Assembly: GCF_002858715.1 (NCBI RefSeq) | Contig: NZ_PJZH01000029.1 | Location: 1 to 49,202 of the forward strand | DNA: 49,202 bases | Direction: 5' to 3' | Source: Chimaeribacter coloradensis | GTDB lineage: Bacteria; Pseudomonadota; Gammaproteobacteria; Enterobacterales; Enterobacteriaceae | Shown: one piece after another, positions 1-10,106 of the stretch | Layout of the letters: each line of letters begins with the position of its first letter | Numbering within the stretch: the stretch's first letter is position 1 | Notes under the pieces: generated by a model | What the model saw: the letters and a program-made list of their open reading frames with translations, nothing else | Told to the model about the DNA's origin: nothing | The model's database searches: none | Translations under genes and position numbers: made by a program

Positions 1-1
1 A

Positions 2-757
2 GATCACGATCTGCATACCAGCGAAACCACCATCCCGACGCAGGGTGAGAATATGCCCGCCTATCTGGCGCGCCCGGCGGCCGCGTCCGGCCCGCTGCCG
101 GTGGTGATTGTGGTGCAGGAAATTTTCGGCGTGCATGAACACATCCGCGATCTCTGCCGCAGGCTGGCCAAAGAGGGCTACCTGGCGATTGCGCCGGAGC
201 TCTATTTCCGTCAGGGCGATCCGCAGCAGTACGCCACCATTGATGAGCTGTTCAGCCAGCTGGTAAGCAAAGTGCCCGACCAGCAGGTGCTGGCAGACCT
301 TGACCACACCGCCCATTGGGCCAGCCGCCACGGCGGCGAGGCCAACCGGCTGGCGATCACCGGGTTCTGCTGGGGCGGGCGCATCGCCTGGCTCTACGCG
401 GCCCACAACCCGCAGCTGAAAGCGGCCGCGGCCTGGTACGGCAAACTGGTGGGCGAAAAGTCCCTGAACCAGCCGAAACACCCGGTGGATGTGGCCGTGG
501 ATCTCAACGCGCCGGTGCTGGGGCTGTATGGCGGGCAGGACAGCGGCATCCCGCTGGACACGGTCGAGAGCATGCGCCAGGCGATCCGCGCGGCCAATGC
601 CACGGCGGAAATCGTGGTCTACCCGGAAGCCGGGCATGCGTTCAATGCCGATTACCGCCCAAGCTACCATCAGGAAGCGGCCGACGACGGCTGGCAGCGG
701 ATGCTGGCCTGGTTCGCGCAACATGGCATGGCCGGCGCAGGCGGGGCACAGCCATAA
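2..757 (+). CDS. dlhH: dienelactone hydrolase family protein DlhH (5' end outside window)
   Basis: Cytosolic alpha/beta hydrolase of the dienelactone hydrolase family; the physiological substrate in enterobacteria is not settled. The frame stays open to the left edge of the window, and the residues before the first ATG (position 53) match the N-terminal part of E. coli DlhH/YsgA, so the gene starts upstream and that ATG is internal. Counting from that ATG, the nucleophile Cys106 lies in GFCWGG, the acid Asp in YGGQD and the catalytic His in AGHAFNADYR, so the Cys-Asp-His triad is complete. It is convergent with metE, with a bidirectional terminator between them, as in E. coli where dlhH follows metE. 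Confidence 0.93.
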   Translation, partial: DHDLHTSETTIPTQGENMPAYLARPAAASGPLPVVIVVQEIFGVHEHIRDLCRRLAKEGYLAIAPELYFRQGDPQQYATIDELFSQLVSKVPDQQVLADLDHTAHWASRHGGEANRLAITGFCWGGRIAWLYAAHNPQLKAAAAWYGKLVGEKSLNQPKHPVDVAVDLNAPVLGLYGGQDSGIPLDTVESMRQAIRAANATAEIVVYPEAGHAFNADYRPSYHQEAADDGWQRMLAWFAQHGMAGAGGAQP

Positions 758-792
758 CAAACCCGGGCGGCGTTGACCTCCGGCACGATCAA

Positions 793-816
793 AAAAGGGC
801 GCAGATGCGCCCTTTT
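793..816. terminator. bidirectional Rho-independent terminator between dlhH and metE
   Basis: A 10-bp perfect stem (AAAAGGGCGC / GCGCCCTTTT) with a 4-nt loop. Its A-tract and T-tract arms let it end transcription of dlhH from the left and of metE from the right. Confidence 0.85.
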
Positions 817-847
817 GCTTTTCCGGCAGGGTACCCGCGTCCGGCCT

Positions 848-3127
848 TTACACCGCTTCGGTGCGCAGGCGGCGGGCGGCTTTCACCATGTTCGCCAAAG
901 ACTGGCGGGTCTCCGGCCAGCCGCGGGTTTTCAGGCCGCAATCCGGGTTGACCCACAAGCGCTCCGCCGGGATGGTCTGTGCGGCTTTACGTAGCAGCGC
1001 TTCAATCCACTCCACGCTCGGCACGTTTGGCGAGTGGATGTCATACACGCCGGGGCCGATCTCGTTCGGGTAGTCGAATGCGTTGAACGCCTCCAGCAGC
1101 TCCATGTCGGAACGGGAGGTTTCGATGGTGATCACATCGGCATCCAGCGCGGCGATGGCGTCCATGATGTCGTTGAACTCGCAGTAACACATATGGGTAT
1201 GGATCTGCGTCTCATCGGCGGCCACCGCGGCGTTGAGCCTGAAAGCCTCTACCGCCCAGGCGAGGTACGCCGGCCAGTCAGACTGGCGCAGCGGCAGCCC
1301 TTCGCGCAGGGCCGGTTCATCAATCTGGATGATGCCGATACCGGCTTTTTCCAGATCGGCCACCTCGTCACGCAGCGCCAGCGCGATCTGTCTGGCGATC
1401 GCCTCACGGGAGAGATCCTCACGCGGGAATGACCAGCAGAGAATCGTCACCGGCCCGGTCAGCATCCCTTTCACCGGTTTGCCGGTCAGCGACTGGGCAT
1501 AGGTCGCCCACTCCACGGTGATCGCCTCCGGGCGGCTGATGTCACCGATAATCACCGGCGGTTTCACGCAGCGGGAGCCGTAGCTCTGCACCCAGCCGTT
1601 CTGGGTGAAGGCGAAGCCGTCGAGGTGTTCGCCGAAATACTCCACCATGTCATTACGCTCCGCTTCGCCATGTACCAGCACGTCGAGGCCCAGGCGCTCC
1701 TGCTCGGCGATCGCCTGTCTGATGTGCTCACTGATGCCGGTGCGGTAGGTGTTGCCGTCCAGGCGGCCCTGCCTGAAGTCCAGACGCAGGCCGCGGATCT
1801 CCGTGGTCTGCGGGAAGGAGCCGATGGTGGTGGTTGGCCAGGGCGGCAGGTGATATCTGGCGCGCTGCTTTTCGGCGCGGATCGGGTAGGCGTGCGGGCG
1901 CTCGCTGTCCCGGGCGGTGACCGCCATCAGCCGCCTGGCGACCGCCTCGTTATGGACGCGGCGGGAGTCGCGGCGGGCGCGGATCGGCGCGCTGTAGGCC
2001 TCCACGTCGTCCAGCGCGGCCCGGTCGCCCCGGTTCAGGGCGCGGGTCAGCAGCGCCAGCTCGCGGCATTTTTGCAGCGCGAAGGCGAACCAGCTTTTTA
2101 CCTCGGCATCCAGCCGGGTTTCGGCATCCAGATCAATCGGGCTGTGCAGCAGGGAGCAGGTGCTGCCGAGCCACAGCGTGCGTTGCCCACCGGCCAGCGG
2201 TTGCAGGCGGTTCAGCCAGCGGCCGAGGTCAGCCCGCCAGACGTTGCGGCCGTTGATCACCCCCAGCGAGAGCACCCAGTCAGCGGGCAGCGCGTTGTCC
2301 AGCGCGGTAAGTTCATCACTCCCCGCCACCAGGTCGACGTGCAGCCCCTGCACATCCAGTTCACGGATAGTGTCGAGGTGATGGCCGATGCTGTCGAAAT
2401 AGGTAGTCAGCAGCAGCTTAGCCCGGCCGCTGAGCGTGGCATAGGCGGGTTTGAACGCCTCCCGCCAGGCCTGCGGCAGCTCCAGCACCAGCGCCGGTTC
2501 ATCAATCTGTACCCATTCGATGCCGCGCCCGGCCAGCTCTGCCAGCACCTGCTGGTAAACCGGCAAAATCTCATCCAGCAGGGTGAGGCGGTCGAACGGT
2601 TCACCTTTCACTTTACCGAGCCACAGGTAGGTGACCGGGCCGAGCAGCACCGGCTTGACCGGGTGGCCCAGCGCCAATGCTTCATCCACTTCATCCAGCA
2701 GTTGCGTCCAGGCCAGGGTAAAGCGCTGGCCCTGATGGAACTCCGGCACGATGTAGTGGTAGTTGGTGTTGAACCATTTGGTCATTTCCGCGGCGGCGGC
2801 CGGTTCACCGTTCGGCGCGCGCCCACGGGCGATGCGGAACAGCGTGTCGAGATCGATATTGCCGCCGGCGTCCTGGTGGCGCGGCGGCACATTGCCCAGC
2901 AGCAGGCTGGTGGTCAGCACATGATCGTACCAGGCGAAGTCGCCCACCGGCAGCAGATCGACCCCGGCATCGCGCTGTTGTTGCCAATGACGGGCGCGCA
3001 ATTCCCGGCCCACCGCCTGCAGTTCCTCCTGCGTCGCCTTGCCTGCCCAGTAACGTTCCTGGGCTTTTTTCAGCTCACGGCGCAGGCCGACGCGCGGAAA
3101 ACCCAGGGTATGGTTCAGAATTGTCAT
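848..3127 (-). CDS. metE: cobalamin-independent methionine synthase (5-methyltetrahydropteroyltriglutamate-homocysteine methyltransferase)
   Basis: Transfers the methyl group of 5-methyltetrahydropteroyltri-L-glutamate to homocysteine, the last step of methionine synthesis without B12, in the cytosol. The 759-residue product is close to the 753 of E. coli MetE and starts with the same [10 protein letters not shown]. An in-frame ATG five codons upstream is not favoured. The C-terminal barrel carries the zinc ligands: HMC in IHTHMCYC (near residues 645 and 647), a Glu near 669 and Cys730 in NPDCGLKTR. The N-terminal substrate motif YHYIVPEF is present. It is divergent from its activator gene metR, and tandem met boxes lie between them. 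Confidence 0.98.
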   Translation of the reverse strand: MTILNHTLGFPRVGLRRELKKAQERYWAGKATQEELQAVGRELRARHWQQQRDAGVDLLPVGDFAWYDHVLTTSLLLGNVPPRHQDAGGNIDLDTLFRIARGRAPNGEPAAAAEMTKWFNTNYHYIVPEFHQGQRFTLAWTQLLDEVDEALALGHPVKPVLLGPVTYLWLGKVKGEPFDRLTLLDEILPVYQQVLAELAGRGIEWVQIDEPALVLELPQAWREAFKPAYATLSGRAKLLLTTYFDSIGHHLDTIRELDVQGLHVDLVAGSDELTALDNALPADWVLSLGVINGRNVWRADLGRWLNRLQPLAGGQRTLWLGSTCSLLHSPIDLDAETRLDAEVKSWFAFALQKCRELALLTRALNRGDRAALDDVEAYSAPIRARRDSRRVHNEAVARRLMAVTARDSERPHAYPIRAEKQRARYHLPPWPTTTIGSFPQTTEIRGLRLDFRQGRLDGNTYRTGISEHIRQAIAEQERLGLDVLVHGEAERNDMVEYFGEHLDGFAFTQNGWVQSYGSRCVKPPVIIGDISRPEAITVEWATYAQSLTGKPVKGMLTGPVTILCWSFPREDLSREAIARQIALALRDEVADLEKAGIGIIQIDEPALREGLPLRQSDWPAYLAWAVEAFRLNAAVAADETQIHTHMCYCEFNDIMDAIAALDADVITIETSRSDMELLEAFNAFDYPNEIGPGVYDIHSPNVPSVEWIEALLRKAAQTIPAERLWVNPDCGLKTRGWPETRQSLANMVKAARRLRTEAV

Positions 3128-3232
3128 GGTTAACGCCCTCATTTAGCCGTCCAGATGTTTACACATCCATAATCCGCAGGTACTGTATATTCCACAAGCG
3201 CAAAATGTTCACTGTCACTGTGAAGGACTCTC
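3128..3232. promoter_or_regulatory. metE-metR divergent control region with tandem met boxes
   Basis: Between the divergent starts, 3145-3168 holds three adjacent 8-mers resembling the MetJ box AGACGTCT: AGCCGTCC (6/8), AGATGTTT (6/8) and ACACATCC (5/8). MetJ with S-adenosylmethionine represses met genes at such arrays. On the minus strand, TGAACATTTTGCG (3199-3211) has one perfect half of the MetR site TGAA-N5-TTCA and a poor second half. A separate inverted repeat TTCAC-N7-GTGAA lies at 3208-3224. The met boxes are directly visible; repressor and activator binding is inferred from the family. Confidence 0.6.
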
Positions 3233-4189
3233 ATGATCGAACTTAAACACTTACGGACGCTGCAGGCGTTGCGGAACACCGGCTCCCTGGCCGCCGCCGC
3301 CGCGCAGCTTCATCAGACGCAGTCGGCGCTGTCACACCAGTTCAGCGACCTGGAGCAACGGCTGGGCTTCCGGCTGTTCGTCCGTAAGAGCCAGCCGTTG
3401 CGCTTTACGCCGCAGGGCGACATCCTGCTGCAACTGGCGGAACAGGTGTTGCCGCAGATCCAGCAGGCGCTTCAGGCGTGCCATGAGCCGCAGCAGGCCA
3501 CCCTGCGCATCGCCATTGAGTGCCACAGCTGCATCCAGTGGCTGACCCCGGCGCTGGACAACTTCCGCCAGCGCTTCCCGCAGGTCATCATGGATTTCAA
3601 ATCGGGCGTGACCTTTGACCCGCAACCGGCGCTGCAACAGGGCGAGCTGGACGTGGTGCTGACTTCGGACATCCTGCCGCACAGCGGCCTGCACTACACG
3701 CCGATGTTTGATTTCGAAGTGCGGCTGGTATTGGCACCGGATCACCCGCTGGCCACCAAAGCGCAGATCCTGCCGGAAGACCTGAGTGACGAAACGCTGA
3801 TGATCTACCCGGTACAGCGCCAGCGGCTCGACATCTGGCGTCACTTCCTGCAACCGGCAGGCGTCAGCCCGGCGTTGAAAAACGTGGATAACACCCTGCT
3901 GCTGATTCAGATGGTGGCGGCGCGCATGGGGATTGCTGCGCTGCCGCACTGGGTGGTGGAGAGTTTTGAGCGCCAGGGACTGATTGTGACCAAGACGCTG
4001 GGGAGCGGATTATGGAGCCGGCTGTATGCCGCGGTGCGCGAAGGCGAGCAGCGCCAGCCGGTGACAGACGCCTTTATTCGTTCGGCGCGCCAGCACGCCT
4101 GCGATCATCTGCCGTTTGTGCGGGACGCGGCGCGACCCAGCGCCGGTGTACCCACAGCGATGCCATTATCACTGCACCTCCCAGAATAA
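3233..4189 (+). CDS. metR: LysR-type transcriptional activator MetR
   Basis: Homocysteine-responsive LysR-type activator of metE and other methionine genes. The 318-residue product is one longer than E. coli MetR and starts [13 protein letters not shown]. The winged helix-turn-helix covers about residues 1-60, with the recognition part near [14 protein letters not shown], and the periplasmic-binding-like effector domain covers about 90-295. It is divergent from metE. Its last 116 bases overlap, in antisense, the 3' end of yigM, so the two convergent mRNAs are complementary there. The tail after the effector domain is rich in Ala, Pro and Ser. Confidence 0.97.
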   Translation: MIELKHLRTLQALRNTGSLAAAAAQLHQTQSALSHQFSDLEQRLGFRLFVRKSQPLRFTPQGDILLQLAEQVLPQIQQALQACHEPQQATLRIAIECHSCIQWLTPALDNFRQRFPQVIMDFKSGVTFDPQPALQQGELDVVLTSDILPHSGLHYTPMFDFEVRLVLAPDHPLATKAQILPEDLSDETLMIYPVQRQRLDIWRHFLQPAGVSPALKNVDNTLLLIQMVAARMGIAALPHWVVESFERQGLIVTKTLGSGLWSRLYAAVREGEQRQPVTDAFIRSARQHACDHLPFVRDAARPSAGVPTAMPLSLHLPE

Positions 4190-4973
4190 AGCTCGGCCAG
4201 TGGGGCTGCTGCTGCCAGATCGCCAGATTGACCAGCAGCCCGGCCGGGACGTGGAAATTATTCATAATCCCCAGCGTTCCGGCATCCACCTGCGTCGCCC
4301 CGACGTTCCACATAAAGTAGCCCAGCGCGGACGCCCCTACCCCCAGCCAGATCAGGATGCCCCACTGCAGCGAGGTGGTCGGCAGCTTCTGCGGGTTGCC
4401 GAACAGCGCCCACGCCACAATCGCACAGAGCACCGCGCCGATGTAGAACCAGGAGAAAGCCGTGTGTTGCGGCATCGGCCGCGTCTCCATCAGCCGTTTG
4501 TACCCCACCTGGCCGATGGCGAAGCAGAGGTTCGCCGCCTGCACCAGCAGCAGGCCGATCACAAAGTGCTCGCTGATGTGGTCGTAACGGATGATCGCCG
4601 CGCCCACCACCGCCAGCAGGGCGCTGAGGGCATACCCCAGGCGCACGCCGCGCCCGCTGATCAGGTCATAAATCAGCGTCACGTAGAGCGGGGTCATGAC
4701 GGTAAACAGCAGGAATTCCGGCACCGTCAGGTAGAGGTAGGCCTGAAAGCTGATCAGGTACATGATGCCGAGCTGCATCGCGCCGACGCCCATATAGAAC
4801 AGCAGCGTCGAGGCTTTATGGCCGCGCCAGCGCAGGAACGGCAGGAACACCAGCGCCGCCAGCACCAGCCGTACCAGCACGGAGAAGACGCTGTCCACCT
4901 GCCCGGCCAGGTACTCGCCGATCAGGCTGAAGGAGAACGCCCACAAAATGGTGGTGATAATCAGTAAAAACAC
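4074..4973 (-). CDS. yigM: EamA/DMT-family inner-membrane transporter YigM (biotin transporter homologue)
   Basis: About ten hydrophobic segments of the drug/metabolite transporter (EamA) fold. Long stretches are nearly identical to E. coli YigM, reported as a biotin transporter: [14 protein letters not shown] at the start, [14 protein letters not shown] in the middle, [10 protein letters not shown] near the end. The frame is open to a TTG at 5027, but that extra segment has no ribosome site. A GTG at 4973 gives 299 residues, the E. coli length, so it was chosen. The gene lies downstream of metR and converges on it with a 116-bp overlap. In E. coli yigL follows on the other side; here yhhA does. 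Confidence 0.88.
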   Translation of the reverse strand: MFLLIITTILWAFSFSLIGEYLAGQVDSVFSVLVRLVLAALVFLPFLRWRGHKASTLLFYMGVGAMQLGIMYLISFQAYLYLTVPEFLLFTVMTPLYVTLIYDLISGRGVRLGYALSALLAVVGAAIIRYDHISEHFVIGLLLVQAANLCFAIGQVGYKRLMETRPMPQHTAFSWFYIGAVLCAIVAWALFGNPQKLPTTSLQWGILIWLGVGASALGYFMWNVGATQVDAGTLGIMNNFHVPAGLLVNLAIWQQQPHWPSFILGGAVIMASLWVHRRWVAPRPAQTADDRRRAGAPNE

Positions 4974-5171
4974 GGTGATTGTCGCTATCAAAGGGAAAAG
5001 GGGATTGTAACGGAAGCGGGCAGGCAAAAATCATCGAAGATGGTTTACAGGTGATTATTATTTACACAAACAGACGCACCTTTACGGCCTTGTTCCGGTA
5101 CAGGGCCGCCGGGATGGCATACACTGAAAGCTTAGGAAGACCACGCCCGCGAACAGCAACGGAGGAGCACC

Positions 5172-5459
5172 ATGAAGAAAATCACCCTGATCGCCTGCGC
5201 CCTGGCCACCGGCCTTATCACCGGCAGCGCCGTGGCGGACACCCTGAAACCGCTGTCGCCGCAGCAGCGCCAGCAGCAACTGCTGAACAACCCGGCGCAG
5301 CGCAACACCCAGCAGCGGATGCAGACTAACCAGCAGCTCCAGCAACGCCAGCTGGAGGTGGATCGCCGCGCCAGCACACAGCAGCAGAACCAGCAGTTGC
5401 GTACCCAGATGCAGACCAATCAGCAGCGCATCCAGCAGAACCAGCCCGGCAACCGATAG
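5172..5459 (+). CDS. yhhA: small periplasmic Gln-rich protein YhhA (DUF2756)
   Basis: A 95-residue product with a Sec signal peptide (MKKITLIACALATGLITGSA, probable cleavage after AVA near residue 22). The mature part is dominated by Gln, Asn and Arg, with repeats of the type QMQTNQQ. It resembles E. coli YhhA (DUF2756), whose function is unknown. The start is preceded by GGAGGAGCACC, a strong ribosome site. In E. coli yhhA is next to ugpQ; here an AEC-family permease gene on the other strand separates them. The composition suggests an extended or coiled periplasmic protein. Confidence 0.85.
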   Translation: MKKITLIACALATGLITGSAVADTLKPLSPQQRQQQLLNNPAQRNTQQRMQTNQQLQQRQLEVDRRASTQQQNQQLRTQMQTNQQRIQQNQPGNR

Positions 5460-5472
5460 GGCGTAAAGGGCG

Positions 5473-6429
5473 TCAGATCCGGACGCCCAGCATCGTCAGG
5501 ATCAGCGGCGTGGTGATGCCCGACAGCGCCGTGGACATCACCAGGCTGGCGGCCGCCGGCCCGGCCAGCACGTTGAACTGGCGCGACATCAGGTAGACGT
5601 TTACCCCCACCGCCATCGACCCGAGCAGCACCACCACGCGGGTCTCCATCGCCGGCAGATGCAGCGCCACCGCCAGCAGCCAGACCACCAGCGGCTGCAC
5701 CAGCAGCTTCATCACACAGATGGCGGAGCTGAGCTTCCAGCCGTCCCGTACCCGGTACTCCGCCAGCCCCATGCCCAGCACCACCAGCGACAGCGGTGCC
5801 GCGCTCTGCCCCAGCATCGACACCGGCTGGTCGATAAAACGGGGCAGCGGCAGGCGTGTCAGGCTGAACAGAGTGCCGGAGATAATGCCGATAATCAGCG
5901 GGTTAGTCAGCACACTGCGGGCGGTTTTGGCGAAGCCCGCCAGCGTCGGCGAGCCGTTGCGCGCCCACTCGATCGAGATGGTGACCAGCGTCCAGAGGAT
6001 CAGCCCGTTGAACACCAGCACCAGCGCCACCGAGGGCACGGCGGCCTCACCCAGCATCACGGTGGCGATCGGCAGCCCCAGCATCACGTTATTGGAGAAG
6101 ATGCCGCCGAGGGCAAACACCGAGCCGGAGATGCCGTCGAGCCGGAACAGGTGCTTTGCCAGCACCCGGCCCAGCACGAACACAATCAGGCAACTGCCGA
6201 AAAAGGCGATCAGCAGGCGGGCATCCACGGCGGGGCGTTTGGTGAAATCACACATCATGCGGAACAGCATGGCGGGCAGCGCGACGGAGAAGACCAGGCG
6301 GGTCATGCCGTCAGTAATGGAGGCGGGCCATTTCCCCCAGCGAACCAGCCCATATCCCAGCACGATCAAGACAAATAACGGCACCGACAGCAAAATCTGA
6401 TGCCAAAGCGACAGCATAAAAGCAGGCAT
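5473..6429 (-). CDS. AEC (auxin efflux carrier) family transporter
   Basis: A 318-residue integral membrane protein with about ten hydrophobic helices in two repeats of the AEC/bile-acid-sodium-symporter-like fold. Typical segments are LVFSVALPAMLFRMM in the first half, FSNNVMLGLPIATVMLGE near residue 110, and a C-terminal half with NPLIIGIISG. Characterised AEC members move malate, malonate, oxalate or other organic anions; the substrate here cannot be told. The ATG at 6429 has AAGGA five bases upstream; a second ATG lies four codons in. It stands alone, convergent with yhhA, and interrupts the E. coli order yhhA-ugpQ. A GGGCGTC/GACGCCC repeat spans its stop (5468-5488). Confidence 0.85.
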   Translation of the reverse strand: MPAFMLSLWHQILLSVPLFVLIVLGYGLVRWGKWPASITDGMTRLVFSVALPAMLFRMMCDFTKRPAVDARLLIAFFGSCLIVFVLGRVLAKHLFRLDGISGSVFALGGIFSNNVMLGLPIATVMLGEAAVPSVALVLVFNGLILWTLVTISIEWARNGSPTLAGFAKTARSVLTNPLIIGIISGTLFSLTRLPLPRFIDQPVSMLGQSAAPLSLVVLGMGLAEYRVRDGWKLSSAICVMKLLVQPLVVWLLAVALHLPAMETRVVVLLGSMAVGVNVYLMSRQFNVLAGPAAASLVMSTALSGITTPLILTMLGVRI

Positions 6430-6526
6430 GACAATCCTTGCATAAACGGCCGACGCCAGATACCGCAGGCCCCGGGAAGTGAGTGAACACGGCCTGCGTA
6501 TCGTTAGGCGTCTACTACTTCGCCTG

Positions 6527-7270
6527 CTACGTAAAGTCCGCGCCCATCAAATCTATCCGGTCAGTACAGATACAGTCAACGCCCCAACTGAGCAAAAGGC
6601 GCGCACGCTCCGGGCTGTTCACGGTATACACCAGAATCCGCAGCCCGGCCGCTTTCAGCGCCTCCACCCGCGCCTGCGTCAGCGCCTGGTGGTTGATATG
6701 CAACGACACACAGGCGAGCTGGGTGGTCAGCGTTTGCCAGTCTTCGTCCCACTCATCCAGCAGCAGGCCGCGCGGCAGCTCCGGCACCGCCTGTTGGGCG
6801 GCGGCCAGCGCCTCCACCGAGAAGGAGGAGAGCAGCGGCGGCACCGGTTGCCCCTCCCACAGCAGGCGGGCGGCGGAGGCAACCACTTTGCCGGTCTCCT
6901 CCTCTGTGCCGGTGGTGGGCTTGATCTCAATGTTCGCCATCAGCCCGTGCTGTGCGCAGCGGTCTGCCACTTCCGAGAGCAGCGGCAGCTTCTCGCCGCG
7001 AAAGGCGGTGCTGTACCAGTTCCCGGCATCCAGCGTCACCAGCTTCTCCCACGGCAGGTCACCCGCCACGCCCCAGCCGTTGCTGGTGCGGTCCAGCGTG
7101 TCGTCGTGCAGCAGGAAGATCTGGCCGTCCTGCGCCAGCTTCACATCAAACTCAATCATCCGGTGGCCAAGGCGCACCCCGGTCTCAATCGCCGCCAGCG
7201 TATTTTCCGGGGCCAGCGAGCCGCCGCCCCGGTGCGCCACAATGCGCGGGTAAGGCCAGTCTGTTGTCAT
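6527..7270 (-). CDS. ugpQ: cytosolic glycerophosphodiester phosphodiesterase UgpQ
   Basis: Hydrolyses glycerophosphodiesters to glycerol-3-phosphate and an alcohol in the cytosol, acting on diesters brought in by the Ugp transporter. The 247-residue product has the GDPD signature early on: [13 protein letters not shown] (catalytic His13), then [19 protein letters not shown] with the metal ligands and second His, and NIEIKPTTG. It is the last gene of ugpBAECQ, and its ATG overlaps the ugpC stop by one base, implying coupled translation. The 97 bases between it and the AEC gene show no obvious T-tract terminator. Confidence 0.95.
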   Translation of the reverse strand: MTTDWPYPRIVAHRGGGSLAPENTLAAIETGVRLGHRMIEFDVKLAQDGQIFLLHDDTLDRTSNGWGVAGDLPWEKLVTLDAGNWYSTAFRGEKLPLLSEVADRCAQHGLMANIEIKPTTGTEEETGKVVASAARLLWEGQPVPPLLSSFSVEALAAAQQAVPELPRGLLLDEWDEDWQTLTTQLACVSLHINHQALTQARVEALKAAGLRILVYTVNSPERARLLLSWGVDCICTDRIDLMGADFT

Positions 7271-8343
7271 TATTCCATCCGTAATCCATCAGCCGTGTCA
7301 AAAATGTGCAGCGCCTGCGGCGGCAGCACCAGCGAAAGCTCAGACCCCACCGCCGGGCAGTGCTCATGGGAGAGCCGCACCACCACGCCCTGCCCGCCCC
7401 ACTGGCCGTGGGCGAGGTTATCCGCCCCCAGCCGCTCCAGGGTCACCACTTTCAGCGGCAGGCCGCGGGTGGTGCCGTCCGCCAGCTGAATATGCTCCGG
7501 CCGGATGCCCACGGTCAACGCCCGGCGGCTCCAGGCGGGGCGCACCTCCGGCAGCGGCAGGGCGGTGCCGTCCGCCAGCAGCAGCGCACTGCCCTCGGCA
7601 TCGACTTCGCCGTCCAGCAAATTCATCGCCGGGGAGCCCATAAACCCGGCGACAAAACGGCTGGCCGGGCGCTGGTAAATCTCCGACGGCGTGCCGATCT
7701 GCTCCGCCACCCCTTTGTTCATCACAATCACCCGCTGCGCCAGCGTCATCGCTTCCACCTGATCGTGGGTGACGTAGAGGCTGGTGGTGCGCAGGCGGCG
7801 GTGCAGTTGTTGCAGCTCCAGCCGCATCTGCACCCGCAGCTTGGCATCGAGGTTCGACAGCGGCTCATCAAACAAAAACACCGCCGGTTCACGCACAATC
7901 GCCCGCCCCATCGCTACCCGCTGGCGCTGGCCGCCGGAAAGCTCACGCGGTTTGCGCTTCAGCAGCGGCTGAAGCTCCAGAATGCGCGCCGCCTCTCCGA
8001 CCCTTTCTGCGATCTGCGCCTTGCCGAAGCCGCGGATCTTCAGGCCGTAGGCCATGTTGTCAAACACGCTCATGTGCGGGTAGAGCGCATAATTCTGGAA
8101 CACCATCGCGATGCCGCGATCTTTTGGCTCCAGCTCGGTGACGCGCCGGTCGCCGATGTAGATGTCGCCGCTGCTGGTGCGCTCCAGCCCGGCCACCATC
8201 CGCAGCAGCGTGGACTTGCCGCAGCCGGAGGGGCCGACCATCACAATAAATTCGCCGTCGGCCACGTCCAGATCAATCTGGCGGATCACCGGGGTTTTGC
8301 CGTCATAACTCTTGCTGACCGCCTGCAATTTCAGATTCGCCAT
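7270..8343 (-). CDS. ugpC: sn-glycerol-3-phosphate ABC transporter ATP-binding protein UgpC
   Basis: ATPase subunit of the Ugp importer. The 357 residues comprise an ABC domain (about 1-235) with Walker [10 protein letters not shown], signature LSGGQRQR, Walker [16 protein letters not shown] and H-loop VTHD. A MalK/TOBE-type C-terminal domain (about 240-357) includes GIRPEHIQL. In E. coli the C-terminal domain of this class receives inhibitory signals. It lies three bases after ugpE and overlaps ugpQ by one base. Confidence 0.97.
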   Translation of the reverse strand: MANLKLQAVSKSYDGKTPVIRQIDLDVADGEFIVMVGPSGCGKSTLLRMVAGLERTSSGDIYIGDRRVTELEPKDRGIAMVFQNYALYPHMSVFDNMAYGLKIRGFGKAQIAERVGEAARILELQPLLKRKPRELSGGQRQRVAMGRAIVREPAVFLFDEPLSNLDAKLRVQMRLELQQLHRRLRTTSLYVTHDQVEAMTLAQRVIVMNKGVAEQIGTPSEIYQRPASRFVAGFMGSPAMNLLDGEVDAEGSALLLADGTALPLPEVRPAWSRRALTVGIRPEHIQLADGTTRGLPLKVVTLERLGADNLAHGQWGGQGVVVRLSHEHCPAVGSELSLVLPPQALHIFDTADGLRME

Positions 8344-8346
8344 AAC

Positions 8347-9192
8347 TCACTTCTCACTGTCAACCAGACCACGGACAAACCAACGCTGCATCGTCAGCAC
8401 CACCACCAGCGGCGGCAACAGGGTCAGCAGCATCGCCGCCATCACCTGGTTCCATTGGGTTACCCCATCGCCAAGGGAGATCATGCTTTTGATCCCGGCC
8501 ACGGCGGTGCCCATCGAGACATCGCTGGTGATCAGGATCGGCCACAGATATTGGTTCCAGCCATAAATAAAGGTGATAACAAACAGCGCAGCCAGATTGG
8601 TCTTTGACAGCGGCAGTACCACATCCCAGAAGAAACGCATCGGCCCCGCGCCATCAATGCGCGCCGCTTCCAGCAGCTCGTCCGGCAGTGTCATAAAGAA
8701 CTGGCGGAACAGGAAGGTCGCGGTGGCGGAGGCCATTAACGGCAGCGTCAGGCCGGTGTAGCTGTCCATCAGGTGCAGGCCGGCCATCACCTCGACCGTG
8801 GGGAAGATCCGCACCTCCACCGGCAGCATCAGGGTGAGGAAGATCATCCAGAAGAAGAGGCTGCGCAGTGGGAACCGGAAATAGACAATGGCGTAAGCCG
8901 AGATAATCGACACGCTGATCTTGCCAATAGTGATCACAATCGCCATCACAAAGCTGTTGAACAGCAGCAGGCTGAACGGCGCGCTGTGGCGGCTGACCCC
9001 CTGCGTCCAGATGGTGCTGATGTTCTCCCATAAATGGCTGCCGGGCAGCAGCGTCATCGGCACCTGGAACACCTGCTGGTTATCCAGCGTGGCGGCCACA
9101 AAGGCCACATAGAGCGGGAACAGCACCACCAGCACGCCGAGCAGCAGCATCACATGGCAGAAAATATCCAGCCCTCTACGGTTTTCGATCAT
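8347..9192 (-). CDS. ugpE: sn-glycerol-3-phosphate ABC transporter permease UgpE
   Basis: One of two inner-membrane permease subunits of the Ugp importer. The 281-residue product has about six transmembrane segments and the binding-protein-dependent EAA loop [18 protein letters not shown] near residue 190, which contacts UgpC. Length matches E. coli UgpE (281). Its start overlaps the ugpA stop by 4 bases (ATGA type), so the two permeases are probably made in equal amounts. Confidence 0.97.
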   Translation of the reverse strand: MIENRRGLDIFCHVMLLLGVLVVLFPLYVAFVAATLDNQQVFQVPMTLLPGSHLWENISTIWTQGVSRHSAPFSLLLFNSFVMAIVITIGKISVSIISAYAIVYFRFPLRSLFFWMIFLTLMLPVEVRIFPTVEVMAGLHLMDSYTGLTLPLMASATATFLFRQFFMTLPDELLEAARIDGAGPMRFFWDVVLPLSKTNLAALFVITFIYGWNQYLWPILITSDVSMGTAVAGIKSMISLGDGVTQWNQVMAAMLLTLLPPLVVVLTMQRWFVRGLVDSEK

Positions 9193-10076
9193 TGGTAGCG
9201 CACCTTACGCTCAACAAAGCGGAACTGGAGCACCGTCAGCCCAATCACCAGCAGCATCAGCACCACCGATTGCGCGGCGGAACTGGCCAGATCCAGCCCG
9301 GCAAAGCCCTCACGGTAAATTTTGTAGATAAGGGTGGTGGTCGCCTGCACCGGCCCGCCGGCCGTGGCCGCGTCGATCACCGGGAAGGTGTCGAAGAAGG
9401 CGTAGACCAGGTTGACCACCAGCAGGAAGAAACTCACCGGCGAGATCAGCGGCAGCACCAGGTTGAAGAAGCGCCGGACCGGCCCTGCGCCGTCAATCGC
9501 CGCCGCTTCCACCAGCGAACGCGGGATAGACTGCAACGCCGCGAGGAAAAACAGGAAGTTATAGCTCACCTGTTTCCAGACCGAGGCCACCACCACCAGC
9601 GCCATCGCCTGCCCGCTGAACTGGGCGTGGTTCCAGTCGTAGCCCATCTCCCCCAGCCAGTGGCTGATCAGCCCCATGCCGGGGTTGAACAGGAACATCC
9701 AGAGCACCGCGGCCACCGCCGGGGCGACCGCGTAAGGCAGGATAAACAGCGTCTGGTAGATCCGGCGCGCCCGCACTACCCGGTCAACCAGCGCCGCCAG
9801 CAGCAGGGAGATCACCAGCCCGCTCACCGCCACCAGCCCGCTGAAAATCAGCGTGGTGGAGAAGGATTCCAGGTAGGTGTCGTCCTGCCACAGGGCGCTG
9901 AAGTTCTCCAGCCCGACAAACTCGCTGGAGATGCCGAACGGATCGAGGCGCTGCACCGAGTACCACAGCGCCTCCCCTGCCGGCCAGATAAAGAAGATCA
10001 CGGTAATCAGCAGTTGCGGCAAAACCAGCAGATAGGGCAGCCAGCGACTGCGGAACCCGGGGCGCGACAGGGACAT
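9189..10076 (-). CDS. ugpA: sn-glycerol-3-phosphate ABC transporter permease UgpA
   Basis: The partner permease of UgpE. The 295-residue product has about six membrane helices and the EAA loop [19 protein letters not shown] around residue 190. It starts with [23 protein letters not shown], a positive-inside first helix, and a GGAGAG ribosome site precedes the ATG. It follows ugpB after 30 bases and overlaps ugpE by four, within ugpBAECQ. Confidence 0.97.
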   Translation of the reverse strand: MSLSRPGFRSRWLPYLLVLPQLLITVIFFIWPAGEALWYSVQRLDPFGISSEFVGLENFSALWQDDTYLESFSTTLIFSGLVAVSGLVISLLLAALVDRVVRARRIYQTLFILPYAVAPAVAAVLWMFLFNPGMGLISHWLGEMGYDWNHAQFSGQAMALVVVASVWKQVSYNFLFFLAALQSIPRSLVEAAAIDGAGPVRRFFNLVLPLISPVSFFLLVVNLVYAFFDTFPVIDAATAGGPVQATTTLIYKIYREGFAGLDLASSAAQSVVLMLLVIGLTVLQFRFVERKVRYQ

Positions 10077-10106
10077 CAGGCTCTCCTTGTGTGACGTAGC
10101 CTTGTG

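Noticed and set aside
1625-3133. A 502-codon open frame antisense to metE.
   Set aside because: It mirrors metE and shows no domain. Long antisense frames are normal in GC-rich genes, and metE is certain.
3208-3224. TTCAC-N7-GTGAA as a MetR site.
   Set aside because: The MetR consensus is TGAA-N5-TTCA; the half-sites here are in the opposite order and the spacing differs.
7306-8607. A 433-codon plus-strand frame across ugpC and the end of ugpE.
   Set aside because: It is rich in His, Arg and Gln, the composition of a shadow frame, and spans two well-supported genes.
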